Positions 1 to 9,102 of a stretch of DNA of 44,306 nt are shown piece by piece. Within the stretch, counting starts at the first letter, position 1, and each line of letters opens with the position of its first letter. Made by a program: the position numbers and the translations under genes. The stretch is from Oscillospiraceae bacterium (GTDB lineage: Bacteria > Bacillota > Clostridia > UBA1381): NCBI GenBank assembly GCA_015068965.1, contig SVJN01000003.1, positions 1 through 44,306 on the forward strand. Reading direction: 5' to 3'. The notes beneath the pieces were generated by a model, which did not search any database, was not told where the DNA came from, and saw nothing but the letters and a program-made list of their open reading frames with translations.

Positions 1-449
1 TAAATTCTTCTGCCGTGCTCATTGATTGCTTTCACATCAGCAAGGCTTTTATATTGGGAATTTTCTACCTCAAAGGTCAGAATCCCGATTCCGGTGTTGT
101 AAATTTTCAGTTTGATACCGTATAATCTTAGTTTATAATCCTTTTCCGCTTCAATGTGATAGGTTGCATCAGCTTTTGCATCAACATATTCATAACAACG
201 AACAAAGTCAGAATTCCAGCCAAAAAGAGATTTTCTGCCCATATCTGTATAATATTGAAGTGTCTGATAATTTGCAATGACATTGTCAGAAGCTTCTCCG
301 AGGTTGTGAACGGAGATATCGTTCCAACGATTCATGGCTTCAAGACAATTGATGTAGTCTTCAAATTCGAATTTTCCGGCATTGTCCCACACAAAAGGGA
401 AATAAAAGGTATGATAACTGTATACCGGAGTTTTTTGTTGCTGTGTCAT
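1..449 (-). CDS. Hypothetical protein, partial (C-terminus beyond left edge)
   Basis: Open minus-strand frame from ATG at 449 (MTQQQKTPVYSYHTFYFPFVWDNAGKFEFEDYINCLEAMNRWNDISVHNLGEASDN...) to the window edge. Missing from the ORF track because no stop lies in the window. GGTGCTTTT precedes the ATG. Confidence 0.75.
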   Translation of the reverse strand, partial: MTQQQKTPVYSYHTFYFPFVWDNAGKFEFEDYINCLEAMNRWNDISVHNLGEASDNVIANYQTLQYYTDMGRKSLFGWNSDFVRCYEYVDAKADATYHIEAEKDYKLRLYGIKLKIYNTGIGILTFEVENSQYKSLADVKAINEHGRRI

Positions 450-576
450 AAAAGCACCCTTTCTAATTTGTTATAGATTCATTATAACAAATTATGCTAC
501 AAATATCAATGCCTTTTTGTACTTTATGGCTTTTGGGAAAAATGTGTGATAAAAAACGCAATTTCCTATAAAGTAA

Positions 577-625
577 AAAAAGATGTTACGTTAGCTGCAC
601 ATACAGCTTTACGCAACATCTTTTT
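577..625 (-). terminator. Rho-independent terminator downstream of the histidine kinase
   Basis: Imperfect ~21-bp hairpin AAAAAGATGTTACGTTAGCTG/CAGCTTTACGCAACATCTTTTT, 4 nt past the kinase stop; T-tract on the minus strand. Confidence 0.75.
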
Positions 626-629
626 AAGG

Positions 630-2414
630 CTAATTATCTTTTTCCGGGAGTTCGAACCAGAAACGTACACCGTCGGTAGTATTTTCAACGCCGTACTTTG
701 CGTGATGAAGATTCAGGATATTTTTTGCAATTGCTAAGCCTAAACCGGTTCCGCCGGATAGACGGTTTCGGGATTGGTCGGTTCTATAGAATCGTTCCCA
801 GACCCGTTCAAGCTCCTGTTCCGGAATTTGCGTCCCTGTGTTTTCTACCGAAAGCCTTCCGCCCTTTACCAGAACCCGGATTTCTCCGCCGGAAGCAGTA
901 TGAGAAATTGCGTTGGTTAAAAAGTTGGTAATCACCTGATTCAGCCAATGGCGGTCAAAATAATAGAGTTGGTCGGAATCTGGGATGGTATAGGTCAGGC
1001 GAATATCATCCTGTTGCAGGGTGTTTTCAAAACGACGGACAATTTTTCTGGCAGTTTCGCATAAACTTTGTAAAGAACAATCCAATCGCTCTGCTCCTGA
1101 TTCAAGCTTTGCGTTTTTCAGCATATCAAGCACCAGGTCATTCATACGCTTGGTTTCCTCCACAATAACCGAGAGATAATGCTCCTGCTTTTCTTTGGAA
1201 ATTCCGTCGGACAGAGCTTCGGTATAAGCACGGATGATGGCAAGCGGGGTTTTTAATTCGTGCGAAACATTTGCGACAAATTCTTTTCTCTGCTGCTCTA
1301 ACAGACGTTCGTGTTCGATGTCAGCAGTAAGCTGTTCATTTGCAGACATCAGCTGCGAAATTGTTTTTGCAAGCTGGTCGGACATTTCGTTGATATTCTG
1401 TGCAAGCATTCCGATTTCATCCTGACTGCGGACTTCACAAAGCTCGGAAAAGTCAAGCTCACGCATTTTTTTGGTAACAGCAGACATTCTGAGAATCGGA
1501 CGTGCAAATATCTTGGAAAAAATAAATCCGATGATGCCGGCAACGCAAATTGCAAAGAGTCCCCAAAGTGCACTCATCCTTCCGGCTACAGTAACTGCTT
1601 CAACGACCGAACGCATGGGGGAGATGGCGAGGATGCTCTCGGCACGTCCGTTTTTTTCGATGTTGGTAAAGACAATCATATAAGGATTGCCCGATTCAAA
1701 ATCGGTATACAGATAATGATAAGTTCCGGCTTCTTCCTCTAATTCCTGACTGAGTCGTTTTTGACGCCAATGCATAGCGGCACGGAAGGTTTCGTTTCTG
1801 GGAAGATACATACCGAGGCTTTTTTCGTCCGGGAGAAGAATGGAAACAATCGTTCCGGAAATGACGTGATTTTCAAATTTTTCTGCAATTTCAGGAGGGA
1901 TGCCCCGAAAGTCGCTTGAATCTGTCCAGTGCTTATCAGCGGAATCAATCTGGAATGGGACATAAAAATTCGATTCCCGAAAATCTCTGTGTCCCTTTAC
2001 CTGAACAGAAACGGTCATTCCCTCTTTCAGATTCATTTCCTGAAAGGGTTTTGATTTGGTTGCATTGTCCAGTGTAATCCGGTACTGTTTTTTATCCGGG
2101 GTTTCGACCGTCATTTCATAGGATACCAGATGGCGGATTTCGCCGTTTTCGCCAAGAATCATCATGTAGGAATTACTTTCATTGGAACGACGCACAATGC
2201 CCGCATTGATTTCGGCGTGTGTTTCCCAGGAAAGATACTCCGAAGCGAGTGCAGAAACCGAGTTCTGCAGGTTGCGACGGACAAGATAGGTGTAATAATG
2301 GTTGAAAAAAACAAGCTGTCCGAGCAATAATAGCACAAATGAGAGCAGGAACACAAAAAGTGTTCCTGCGAAAATTTTCTTCCCCAGCGATAGTCTTTGA
2401 AAAAGCTTTTTCAT
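630..2414 (-). CDS. Membrane sensor histidine kinase (two TM, HAMP, HisKA, HATPase)
   Basis: VSHELKTPLAIIRAYTEALSDG (H-box), NQVITNFLTNAISHT (N-box), GGTGLGLAIAKNIL (G-box); TM segments and a large extracellular region. SD GGAGG before the ATG. Confidence 0.93.
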   Translation of the reverse strand: MKKLFQRLSLGKKIFAGTLFVFLLSFVLLLLGQLVFFNHYYTYLVRRNLQNSVSALASEYLSWETHAEINAGIVRRSNESNSYMMILGENGEIRHLVSYEMTVETPDKKQYRITLDNATKSKPFQEMNLKEGMTVSVQVKGHRDFRESNFYVPFQIDSADKHWTDSSDFRGIPPEIAEKFENHVISGTIVSILLPDEKSLGMYLPRNETFRAAMHWRQKRLSQELEEEAGTYHYLYTDFESGNPYMIVFTNIEKNGRAESILAISPMRSVVEAVTVAGRMSALWGLFAICVAGIIGFIFSKIFARPILRMSAVTKKMRELDFSELCEVRSQDEIGMLAQNINEMSDQLAKTISQLMSANEQLTADIEHERLLEQQRKEFVANVSHELKTPLAIIRAYTEALSDGISKEKQEHYLSVIVEETKRMNDLVLDMLKNAKLESGAERLDCSLQSLCETARKIVRRFENTLQQDDIRLTYTIPDSDQLYYFDRHWLNQVITNFLTNAISHTASGGEIRVLVKGGRLSVENTGTQIPEQELERVWERFYRTDQSRNRLSGGTGLGLAIAKNILNLHHAKYGVENTTDGVRFWFELPEKDN

Positions 2415-2428
2415 CGCCAGCCTCCGTT

Positions 2429-5400
2429 TTATTGAATTTCGTTGTGTAAGGTCTGCAAGGATTTTACGCCGGAATCTTCGTATTTCTGCGCTTCTAAGAT
2501 ACCGCTTGCCGCCGCTGCTGCCGCCGCCATTGTGGTATAGTAGGGGATAGCATTCTTGATTGCGGCTTTTCTGATGTAGCTGTCATCAGCACCCTCAATA
2601 GACTTTCCTTCCGGTGTGTTGACAATCACCTGAACCTTACCATTCGTGATTTCGTCTAAGATGTTCGGTCTTCCTTCGCGGAGCTTCTTCACCTTTGTAG
2701 CCGGAACATTTGCCTGCTCCAACAAGTGATAGGTTCCTTCGGTTGCAAATATGGTAAAGCCTGCTTTTGCAAAGTTAGCAGCAACATCTACTGCTTCCGG
2801 CTTATCCTGGTCGTTGACACTAATGAATACAACGCCGGATTTCGGAAGACTGGTTTTGGTTGCTTCCTGAGCCTTGAAGAATGCTTCACCAACAGTCGGA
2901 GCAAGACCTAACACTTCACCGGTGGAACGCATTTCCGGACCTAATACCGGGTCGCATTCCGGGAACATATTCCAGGGGAATACTGCTTCCTTAACACCGT
3001 AGTGCTTAATATCCGGCTGCTTCATTGACTGCAAATCATCCTTGGACAAATCGCCCATGATGACTCTGGTAGCCATCTGTACCATATTGATACTGCAGAC
3101 CTTGGAAACCAGCGGGACGGTACGGGATGCTCTCGGATTTGCTTCCAATACATAGACAACATCCTTTTCGATTGCGTACTGAATGTTCATCAGACCGCAA
3201 ACGCCCAATTCCTGTGCAATTTTTCTGGTGTAATCACAAATCAAAGCAACATTCTTTTCTGAAATGTTTGCAGAGGGGAGGATACAAGCGGAGTCTCCGG
3301 AGTGGATACCTGCCGGCTCGATATGCTCCATAACTGCCGGAACAAACGCAAAGTTTCCGTCACAGATTGCATCTGCCTCACATTCCATTGCATGATTCAA
3401 GAAACGGTCAATCAGAATCGGACGTTCTTTGGTTACGCCCTCAGCCTGCTTCATATACTGTTCCAATTCAGCCGGAGTGGCAACAACCTGCATACCACGT
3501 CCGCCCAACACATAGGAGGGACGAACCATAACCGGGTAGCCGATTTCAGCCGCAACGGTGAGCGCTTCCTCAACCTCGGATGCCATGCCAGATTCCGGCA
3601 TCGGAATGCCGAGCTTTTCCATACGCAGACGGAACTGGTCACGGTCTTCTGCCAGGTCAATGACCTCCGGGGAGGTTCCCAAAATGGTAACACCGTTCTT
3701 TTCCAATTCCTGTGCGATGTTCAAGGGTGTCTGACCGCCGAACTGTGCAATGACACCAACCGGCTTTTCTGCACGGTAGATGCTCAGAACATCCTCGGTT
3801 GTCAACGGCTCAAAATAAAGCTTGTCCGAGGTGTCATAGTCGGTGGAAACAGTTTCCGGGTTACAGTTTACAATGATGGTTTCGTAACCCATCTTCTTTA
3901 AAGCAAATGCCGCATGAACACAGCAATAGTCAAATTCAATACCTTGTCCGATTCTGTTCGGACCGCCGCCTAAAATCATAACCTTCTTCGCATCAGATAC
4001 CGGCGGAATTTCCGGATTATGATAGGTGGAATAGTAATAGGCTTCGTGGTCAGTTCCGCTTACATGAACCTTCTGCCAGCCCTGGGTAATGCCCATGCTG
4101 ACTCTTGCACCACGAACCTCTGCCTCGGAGAGGTTTAAGAGCTTGGAGAGATAACGGTCAGAGAAGCCGTCTTCCTTTGCCTTACGCAGAACCTGCTCGG
4201 ACGGGATTTTTCCGCTGTGCGAAATCAGCGCTTCTTCTTCCTCTACCAATTCCTTCATTTGCTCGATAAAGTATTTTTTCACCTTGGTTAAATCGTGGAT
4301 TTCGTCTACAGTTGCGCCCTTTCTGATTGCTTCGTACATAATGAAGTGGCGTTCGCTGGTCGGGATTGCAAGCTTTGCAAGCAATTCTTCCTTGGTGCAT
4401 TCGTGGAAGTTCTTGACATAGCCTAAGCCGTAACGTCCGTTTTCCAGACTGCGGATTGCCTTCTGGAATGCTTCCTTATAGGTTTTACCGATACTCATAA
4501 CCTCGCCGACAGCCTTCATCTGTGTGCCGAGTTCGTCCTTGACATCACGGAACTTTTCAAATGCCCAACGTGCAAACTTAATCACAACGTAATCACAGTC
4601 CGGAACATATTTATCTAAGGTTCCGTACTTGCCGCAGGGGATATCCTTTAAGGTAAGACCAGCCGCCAGCATTGCAGATACCAGCGCAATCGGGAAACCG
4701 GTTGCCTTGGATGCCAATGCGGAGGAACGGGAGGTTCTCGGATTGATTTCGATAACAGCCACACGGTCGGTTACCGGATCGTGTGCAAACTGCACATTGG
4801 TACCGCCGATGACTTCAATGCTTTCAACAATGCGATATGCGTAATCCTGCAGTCTTGCCTGCAGTTCCTTGGAAATGGTCAGCATCGGAGCAGTACAGAA
4901 GGAGTCACCGGTATGCACGCCCAGCGGGTCGATATTTTCGATGAAGCAGACGGTAATCATCTTGTTGTCTGCATCACGCACAATTTCAAGCTCCAATTCT
5001 TCCCAGCCTAAGATGGATTCTTCGACTAAAACCTGTCCGACCAGACTTGCCTTCAAGCCTCTGGAAACGACAGTTTTCAATTCGTCAATGTTATAAACCA
5101 GACCGCCGCCTGCACCGCCCATGGTATAAGCCGGACGGATAACCACCGGATAGCCCAATTCATTTGCAATGGCAACTGCTTCGTCAACGGTATATGCAAC
5201 ACTGCTTCTGGGCATTTCAATGCCGAGTGCTTCCATTGCCTTTTTAAATTCAACACGGTCTTCGCCACGTTCAATTGCATCTACCTGAACGCCGATTACC
5301 TCAACATTGTATTTTTCTAAAATGCCTTTTTCTGCCAATTCAGAACAAAGATTCAGACCGGACTGTCCGCCTAAGTTCGGGAGCAGAGCGTCGGGTCGCT

Positions 5401-5641
5401 CCTTTTTGATAATCTGCTCTAAACGCTCTGCGTTGAGCGGTTCGATGTAGGTAATATCAGCAGTTTCCGGGTCAGTCATAATGGTTGCCGGGTTGGAGTT
5501 TACCAGTACAATGGTATAACCCAACTGCTTCAATGCCTTGCAGGCTTGTGTTCCGGAGTAGTCAAACTCACACGCCTGACCAATCATAATCGGGCCGGAA
5601 CCGATAATCAGTATTTTTTCAATATCCTCTCTTTTTGGCAT
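2429..5641 (-). CDS. carB: Carbamoyl-phosphate synthase large subunit
   Basis: Full-length duplicated ATP-grasp protein (MPKREDIEKILIIGSGPIMIGQACEFDYSGTQACKALK...). The ORF-track start at 5701 is upstream of the likely ATG at 5641, which has an AGGAGAA SD. Confidence 0.97.
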   Translation of the reverse strand: MPKREDIEKILIIGSGPIMIGQACEFDYSGTQACKALKQLGYTIVLVNSNPATIMTDPETADITYIEPLNAERLEQIIKKERPDALLPNLGGQSGLNLCSELAEKGILEKYNVEVIGVQVDAIERGEDRVEFKKAMEALGIEMPRSSVAYTVDEAVAIANELGYPVVIRPAYTMGGAGGGLVYNIDELKTVVSRGLKASLVGQVLVEESILGWEELELEIVRDADNKMITVCFIENIDPLGVHTGDSFCTAPMLTISKELQARLQDYAYRIVESIEVIGGTNVQFAHDPVTDRVAVIEINPRTSRSSALASKATGFPIALVSAMLAAGLTLKDIPCGKYGTLDKYVPDCDYVVIKFARWAFEKFRDVKDELGTQMKAVGEVMSIGKTYKEAFQKAIRSLENGRYGLGYVKNFHECTKEELLAKLAIPTSERHFIMYEAIRKGATVDEIHDLTKVKKYFIEQMKELVEEEEALISHSGKIPSEQVLRKAKEDGFSDRYLSKLLNLSEAEVRGARVSMGITQGWQKVHVSGTDHEAYYYSTYHNPEIPPVSDAKKVMILGGGPNRIGQGIEFDYCCVHAAFALKKMGYETIIVNCNPETVSTDYDTSDKLYFEPLTTEDVLSIYRAEKPVGVIAQFGGQTPLNIAQELEKNGVTILGTSPEVIDLAEDRDQFRLRMEKLGIPMPESGMASEVEEALTVAAEIGYPVMVRPSYVLGGRGMQVVATPAELEQYMKQAEGVTKERPILIDRFLNHAMECEADAICDGNFAFVPAVMEHIEPAGIHSGDSACILPSANISEKNVALICDYTRKIAQELGVCGLMNIQYAIEKDVVYVLEANPRASRTVPLVSKVCSINMVQMATRVIMGDLSKDDLQSMKQPDIKHYGVKEAVFPWNMFPECDPVLGPEMRSTGEVLGLAPTVGEAFFKAQEATKTSLPKSGVVFISVNDQDKPEAVDVAANFAKAGFTIFATEGTYHLLEQANVPATKVKKLREGRPNILDEITNGKVQVIVNTPEGKSIEGADDSYIRKAAIKNAIPYYTTMAAAAAAASGILEAQKYEDSGVKSLQTLHNEIQ

Positions 5642-5719
5642 AGCTGTTCTCCTTCGCATTGTTTTACAGAATTTTCTCCAAAACCTGTTCTTTTTACTCA
5701 AAATTCTTTTATCTTATAT

Positions 5720-5748
5720 ATTTTACCTCAAATTTACAAAAATGTCAA
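5720..5748 (-). promoter_or_regulatory. Sigma-A-type promoter for carB
   Basis: Minus strand TTGACA-17 nt-TAAAAT. Confidence 0.65.
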
Positions 5749-5778
5749 GGTGTGTTCACATTTATGATTGAATAAATC

Positions 5779-5807
5779 TTGATTTTTTTTTCGGGGTATG
5801 TTACAAT
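5779..5807 (+). promoter_or_regulatory. Sigma-A-type promoter for the RAYT-like gene
   Basis: TTGATT-17 nt-TACAAT, followed by a GGGGG SD and ATG 5843. Confidence 0.55.
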
Positions 5808-5842
5808 AAAATAGACAAAAAATGATATTGGGGGTATCTTTT

Positions 5843-6607
5843 ATGGCAAGAGCCGGACGGGTAATCAGTAAAAGCGGAATTTATCATGTTCTGTTAAGAG
5901 GGCAGGAACGACTGTTCCGGTCAGAACGTGACTATCAGCAATTTGCATATTTATTGAAGGAATATTTTACCGACGATTCTTTGATTGGTTATGTGCTTGG
6001 TGCAGACCGGATTCATCTGGTGGTGAAAACCGAGACACTTTCTCTTTTAATGAAGCCGTTGTGTACGGCATATGCACGTTACTACAACCGGGTTTATGCA
6101 TTGGAGGGAAAGCTTTTTTACGACCGTTTCCGCAGTGAGCCGGTTGAGGAGGATGATGATTTAAAGGGCATTTTATCCTATTTCCTCTTCAAAAAGGGCA
6201 GGGAGTCTGTGGAGGTATGGGTAAAGAGTGCATACCGTGCCTGCCGTCGGCGGTATCTTCCGATGGATGATTATGAGCATATCAGCAAGACCGAGCTTTC
6301 GGAAATTGTGGAATGGTTCTGCGACCTTCCTTGTACGGAGGAGAATGCAAATCTGATTTTTCAAAAAATCAGACAGAATAACCGCATCCGGATTGGCTTG
6401 GTGCAGGAGCTTTTCGGAGCTGCAATTCCGCAGGAAAAGAAACCTGCTGTAAAAAAGACAGAAAAAAAGAAGCCGGCAAAAAAGCCTGCCACAAAAAAAG
6501 CAGCAGAAAAGAAGCCGGAACCAAAGCCGGAGCCGCCCAAGGCAGAAGAACCGGTGCAGGAGGAAAAACCAAAGCCAAAGAAACAACTGAGTGTGTGGCT
6601 GTTATAA
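5843..6607 (+). CDS. RAYT/IS200-like (Y1) transposase-derived protein with degenerate HUH motif and Lys/Pro/Ala-rich C-terminal tail
   Basis: MARAGRVISKSGIYHVLLRGQERLFRSERDYQQF...YARYYNRVYALEGKLFYDRFRSEPVEEDDDLKGILSYFLF matches the RAYT layout. The usual NHVHLL reads DRIHLVV. Tail: KKPAVKKTEKKKPAKKPATKKAAEKKPEPKPEPPK. Confidence 0.8.
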   Translation: MARAGRVISKSGIYHVLLRGQERLFRSERDYQQFAYLLKEYFTDDSLIGYVLGADRIHLVVKTETLSLLMKPLCTAYARYYNRVYALEGKLFYDRFRSEPVEEDDDLKGILSYFLFKKGRESVEVWVKSAYRACRRRYLPMDDYEHISKTELSEIVEWFCDLPCTEENANLIFQKIRQNNRIRIGLVQELFGAAIPQEKKPAVKKTEKKKPAKKPATKKAAEKKPEPKPEPPKAEEPVQEEKPKPKKQLSVWLL

Positions 6608-6622
6608 GGAGAATCAAGCGTT

Positions 6623-7192
6623 ATGAAAAAAGGTACAATCGGACAAGTATTTACAGTATTGGGAGTCAAAATCGTGGTGGTGCTGTTTCAGGCACTCATC
6701 GGTTTTTCGATGATTTTAGGATTAAAAGACCATGCAATTATCGTGCGACTGGTTTCGTTGCTCTTTGTGCTGGTTGAATTTTCGGCACTCTACTCGAATG
6801 CCTGGGAAGCAGCACAGTATGATAAAAAATCATATTCCAAGAATAAGCCGTATCATTTAAAGGGACTGGTGCTTTCAGCAGGAATTGTGATTTTTACGGT
6901 GATTTTATGGGCGTGTTATGCGTATGCGTGGAAGGTTGGCAGTGATGGGGCGTCCCTGTTGCGGATACGCTATGTGCTTTTGAATATCCCGTTCGTAATC
7001 TGGACAATGGTGCTCGACCCGTTTCTGGCACTCAAGGCGGGAGTCGGAACTACACTTGGAATGGTGATGGTATTCTGCATTCCGGTGCTTGCGACTGTGA
7101 CCGGATATCTTGCAGGCGAAAAGGACTTCTCTCTGACCGAAAAGTTCATGCCCTTTATCTACGAAAAGAGAAAACAGGATTTGAAAAAATGA
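6623..7192 (+). CDS. Hypothetical multi-pass membrane protein
   Basis: At least four hydrophobic segments in 189 aa; SD AGGAG. Confidence 0.75.
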   Translation: MKKGTIGQVFTVLGVKIVVVLFQALIGFSMILGLKDHAIIVRLVSLLFVLVEFSALYSNAWEAAQYDKKSYSKNKPYHLKGLVLSAGIVIFTVILWACYAYAWKVGSDGASLLRIRYVLLNIPFVIWTMVLDPFLALKAGVGTTLGMVMVFCIPVLATVTGYLAGEKDFSLTEKFMPFIYEKRKQDLKK

Positions 7193-7258
7193 CGTTCTAT
7201 CCGTGCCGGACAACGCATATCCTAAAGAATAAGAAATCTTTTTTGGAGGGATATTGCA

Positions 7259-8011
7259 ATGCGTTTTATGATTGTCCGTGCACGGACTCTTTTTTGTCTG
7301 ATTTTGTGTATTTGTGCAGTAGGCATTGGAATCGGATGTATCAGGGATGTTGTACCGGTGTTTTTAGTCGGAGAGCGGGAGATTCCAATCTATTCGGTAG
7401 AGCGGGAGGATAATAAATTAGCGCTGAGCTTTAACTGTGCATGGAATGATTCGGATATTGACACGATTTTAAATACATTGGAGGAATATGGGGTAAGATG
7501 CACCTTTTTTGCAGTCGGAACCTGGGCAGAAAAATACCCCGAGGCACTCAAAAAAATCAGCGATGCCGGTCATGAAATCGGAAACCATTCCTACAATCAT
7601 GCCCATTATTCCAAAATGAGCCGGGAAGAAATTCTTGCAGATATGCAAAAATGTGATGATGTGATTGCCAAGCTGACCGGGCAAAAGCCGGAGCTGTTCC
7701 GTGCTGCTTACGGTGAGTATAATAATACCGTGGTTTCGGCGTGTGAGGATTCGGGCAGAAGCTATATTCAATGGTCGGTGGATAGTCTTGACTATAAAGC
7801 AAAATCTGCCGAGGCAATCACAAAACGGATTTTAGGAAAAACAAAGCCCGGTGATATTGTGCTTTTGCACAACGGAACGGATTTTACGGCTGAGGCGTTG
7901 CCTGTGCTTTTGGAGTCACTTTCTGCGGAGTATGAGCTTTGTAAGGTTTCGGAGCTGATTTATCGGGAGAATTATACGATTGATGCAAATGGGGTGCAAA
8001 AGAAGTCATAG
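7259..8011 (+). CDS. Polysaccharide deacetylase family protein (NodB domain, PdaB/YlxY-like)
   Basis: N-terminal TM, LALSFNCAWNDSDIDTILNTLEEYGVRCTFFAVGTWAEKYPE, EIGNHSYNHAHYSKMS, FRAAYGEYN, GDIVLLHN. Confidence 0.88.
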   Translation: MRFMIVRARTLFCLILCICAVGIGIGCIRDVVPVFLVGEREIPIYSVEREDNKLALSFNCAWNDSDIDTILNTLEEYGVRCTFFAVGTWAEKYPEALKKISDAGHEIGNHSYNHAHYSKMSREEILADMQKCDDVIAKLTGQKPELFRAAYGEYNNTVVSACEDSGRSYIQWSVDSLDYKAKSAEAITKRILGKTKPGDIVLLHNGTDFTAEALPVLLESLSAEYELCKVSELIYRENYTIDANGVQKKS

Positions 8012-8125
8012 AAAGAAAAATTTACAGAAGCGGAAATTTTTGTTGCAAAATCTGATAATTTGTGGTAAAATCAAACATATGTGACATTTTGTGAAACAAA
8101 AACGTAAGAAAGGCTATATAAAAAT

Positions 8126-9055
8126 ATGATATATAATAATATCTTAGAGGCGTTGGGACACACGCCCATGATTCGCTTGAACCGTCTGGCAGACCCGGAC
8201 GGAGCGGATATTTATGTAAAATTTGAGGGCTTGAATGTCGGCGGTTCGATAAAAACCAGAACGGCATATAACATGATTTGCGATGCAGAGGCGAAGGGAC
8301 TGTTACATAAGGACACCGTGATTGTTGAGCCGACCAGCGGAAATCAAGGGATTGGTCTTGCATTGGTCGGAGCGGTCAGGGGTTATAAAACAAAAATCAT
8401 TATGCCCGACTCGGTCAGCGAGGAACGCAGAAAATTAGTGAAGCACTATGGTGCAGAGGTGATTCTGATTCATGATGCCGGAAATATCGGTGATTGTATA
8501 GAGCAATGTCTGGAAACTGCATTAAAAATGCAGGCAGAGGACCCGAATGTGTTTGTGCCGCAACAGTTTGAAAATCCGGCAAACACCGAAGCTCAAAGAA
8601 GACAGACCGCAGTAGAAATTTTAGAGCAGGTAGGAGGTCCGATTCACGGATTCTGCTCCGGTATCGGTACCGGCGGAACTATTACCGGCATCGGCGAGGT
8701 GTTAAAGGAAAAGAACCCCGATATCCAGATCTGGGCGGTTGAACCGGAGGATGCGGCGATTCTCTCGGGTGGTTCAATCGGAACACACCTGCAGATGGGC
8801 ATTGGCGACGGTGTAATTCCGGCAATTTTAAATAAGGAAATCTATAACGAAATCTGTATTATAAAGGATGAAGAAGCAATCCGCACCGCAAAGGAGCTTG
8901 CCTCCAAAGAAGGCATTATGTGTGGAATCTCCAGCGGAACGAATGTTGCGGCGGCAATTAAGCTTGCAAAAAAGCTTGGAAAGGGCAAAACGGTTGTTAC
9001 CGTTTTGGCAGATACTGCAGAACGCTACTTCTCCACCCCATTGTTTGAGGACTAA
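8126..9055 (+). CDS. cysK: Cysteine synthase A (O-acetylserine sulfhydrylase)
   Basis: LGHTPMIRLNRL, GGSIKTR (PLP Lys), EPTSGNQGIGLA, GIGTGGTITG, GISSGTNVAAA. Confidence 0.93.
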   Translation: MIYNNILEALGHTPMIRLNRLADPDGADIYVKFEGLNVGGSIKTRTAYNMICDAEAKGLLHKDTVIVEPTSGNQGIGLALVGAVRGYKTKIIMPDSVSEERRKLVKHYGAEVILIHDAGNIGDCIEQCLETALKMQAEDPNVFVPQQFENPANTEAQRRQTAVEILEQVGGPIHGFCSGIGTGGTITGIGEVLKEKNPDIQIWAVEPEDAAILSGGSIGTHLQMGIGDGVIPAILNKEIYNEICIIKDEEAIRTAKELASKEGIMCGISSGTNVAAAIKLAKKLGKGKTVVTVLADTAERYFSTPLFED

Positions 9056-9101
9056 AAAAGGATTGTTGTGCGAATGGTTTTATTCGCACAACAATCCTTT
9101 T
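9056..9101. terminator. Bidirectional terminator between cysK and the ABC transporter gene
   Basis: Perfect 20-bp stem AAAAGGATTGTTGTGCGAAT / ATTCGCACAACAATCCTTTT, 6-nt loop. Confidence 0.9.
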
Positions 9102-9102
9102 A

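Noticed and set aside
3302-3901. 199-aa plus ORF inside carB
   Set aside because: Antisense to a conserved carB region; composition typical of shadow ORFs.
5843-6607. Active IS200/IS605 insertion sequence
   Set aside because: No flanking subterminal hairpin ends seen, HUH motif broken, promoter and neighbours look chromosomal.
6173-6669. Three overlapping minus ORFs opposite the RAYT-like gene
   Set aside because: Mirror translation of the Lys/Pro-rich coding tail; low-complexity Phe/Leu-rich, no SD.
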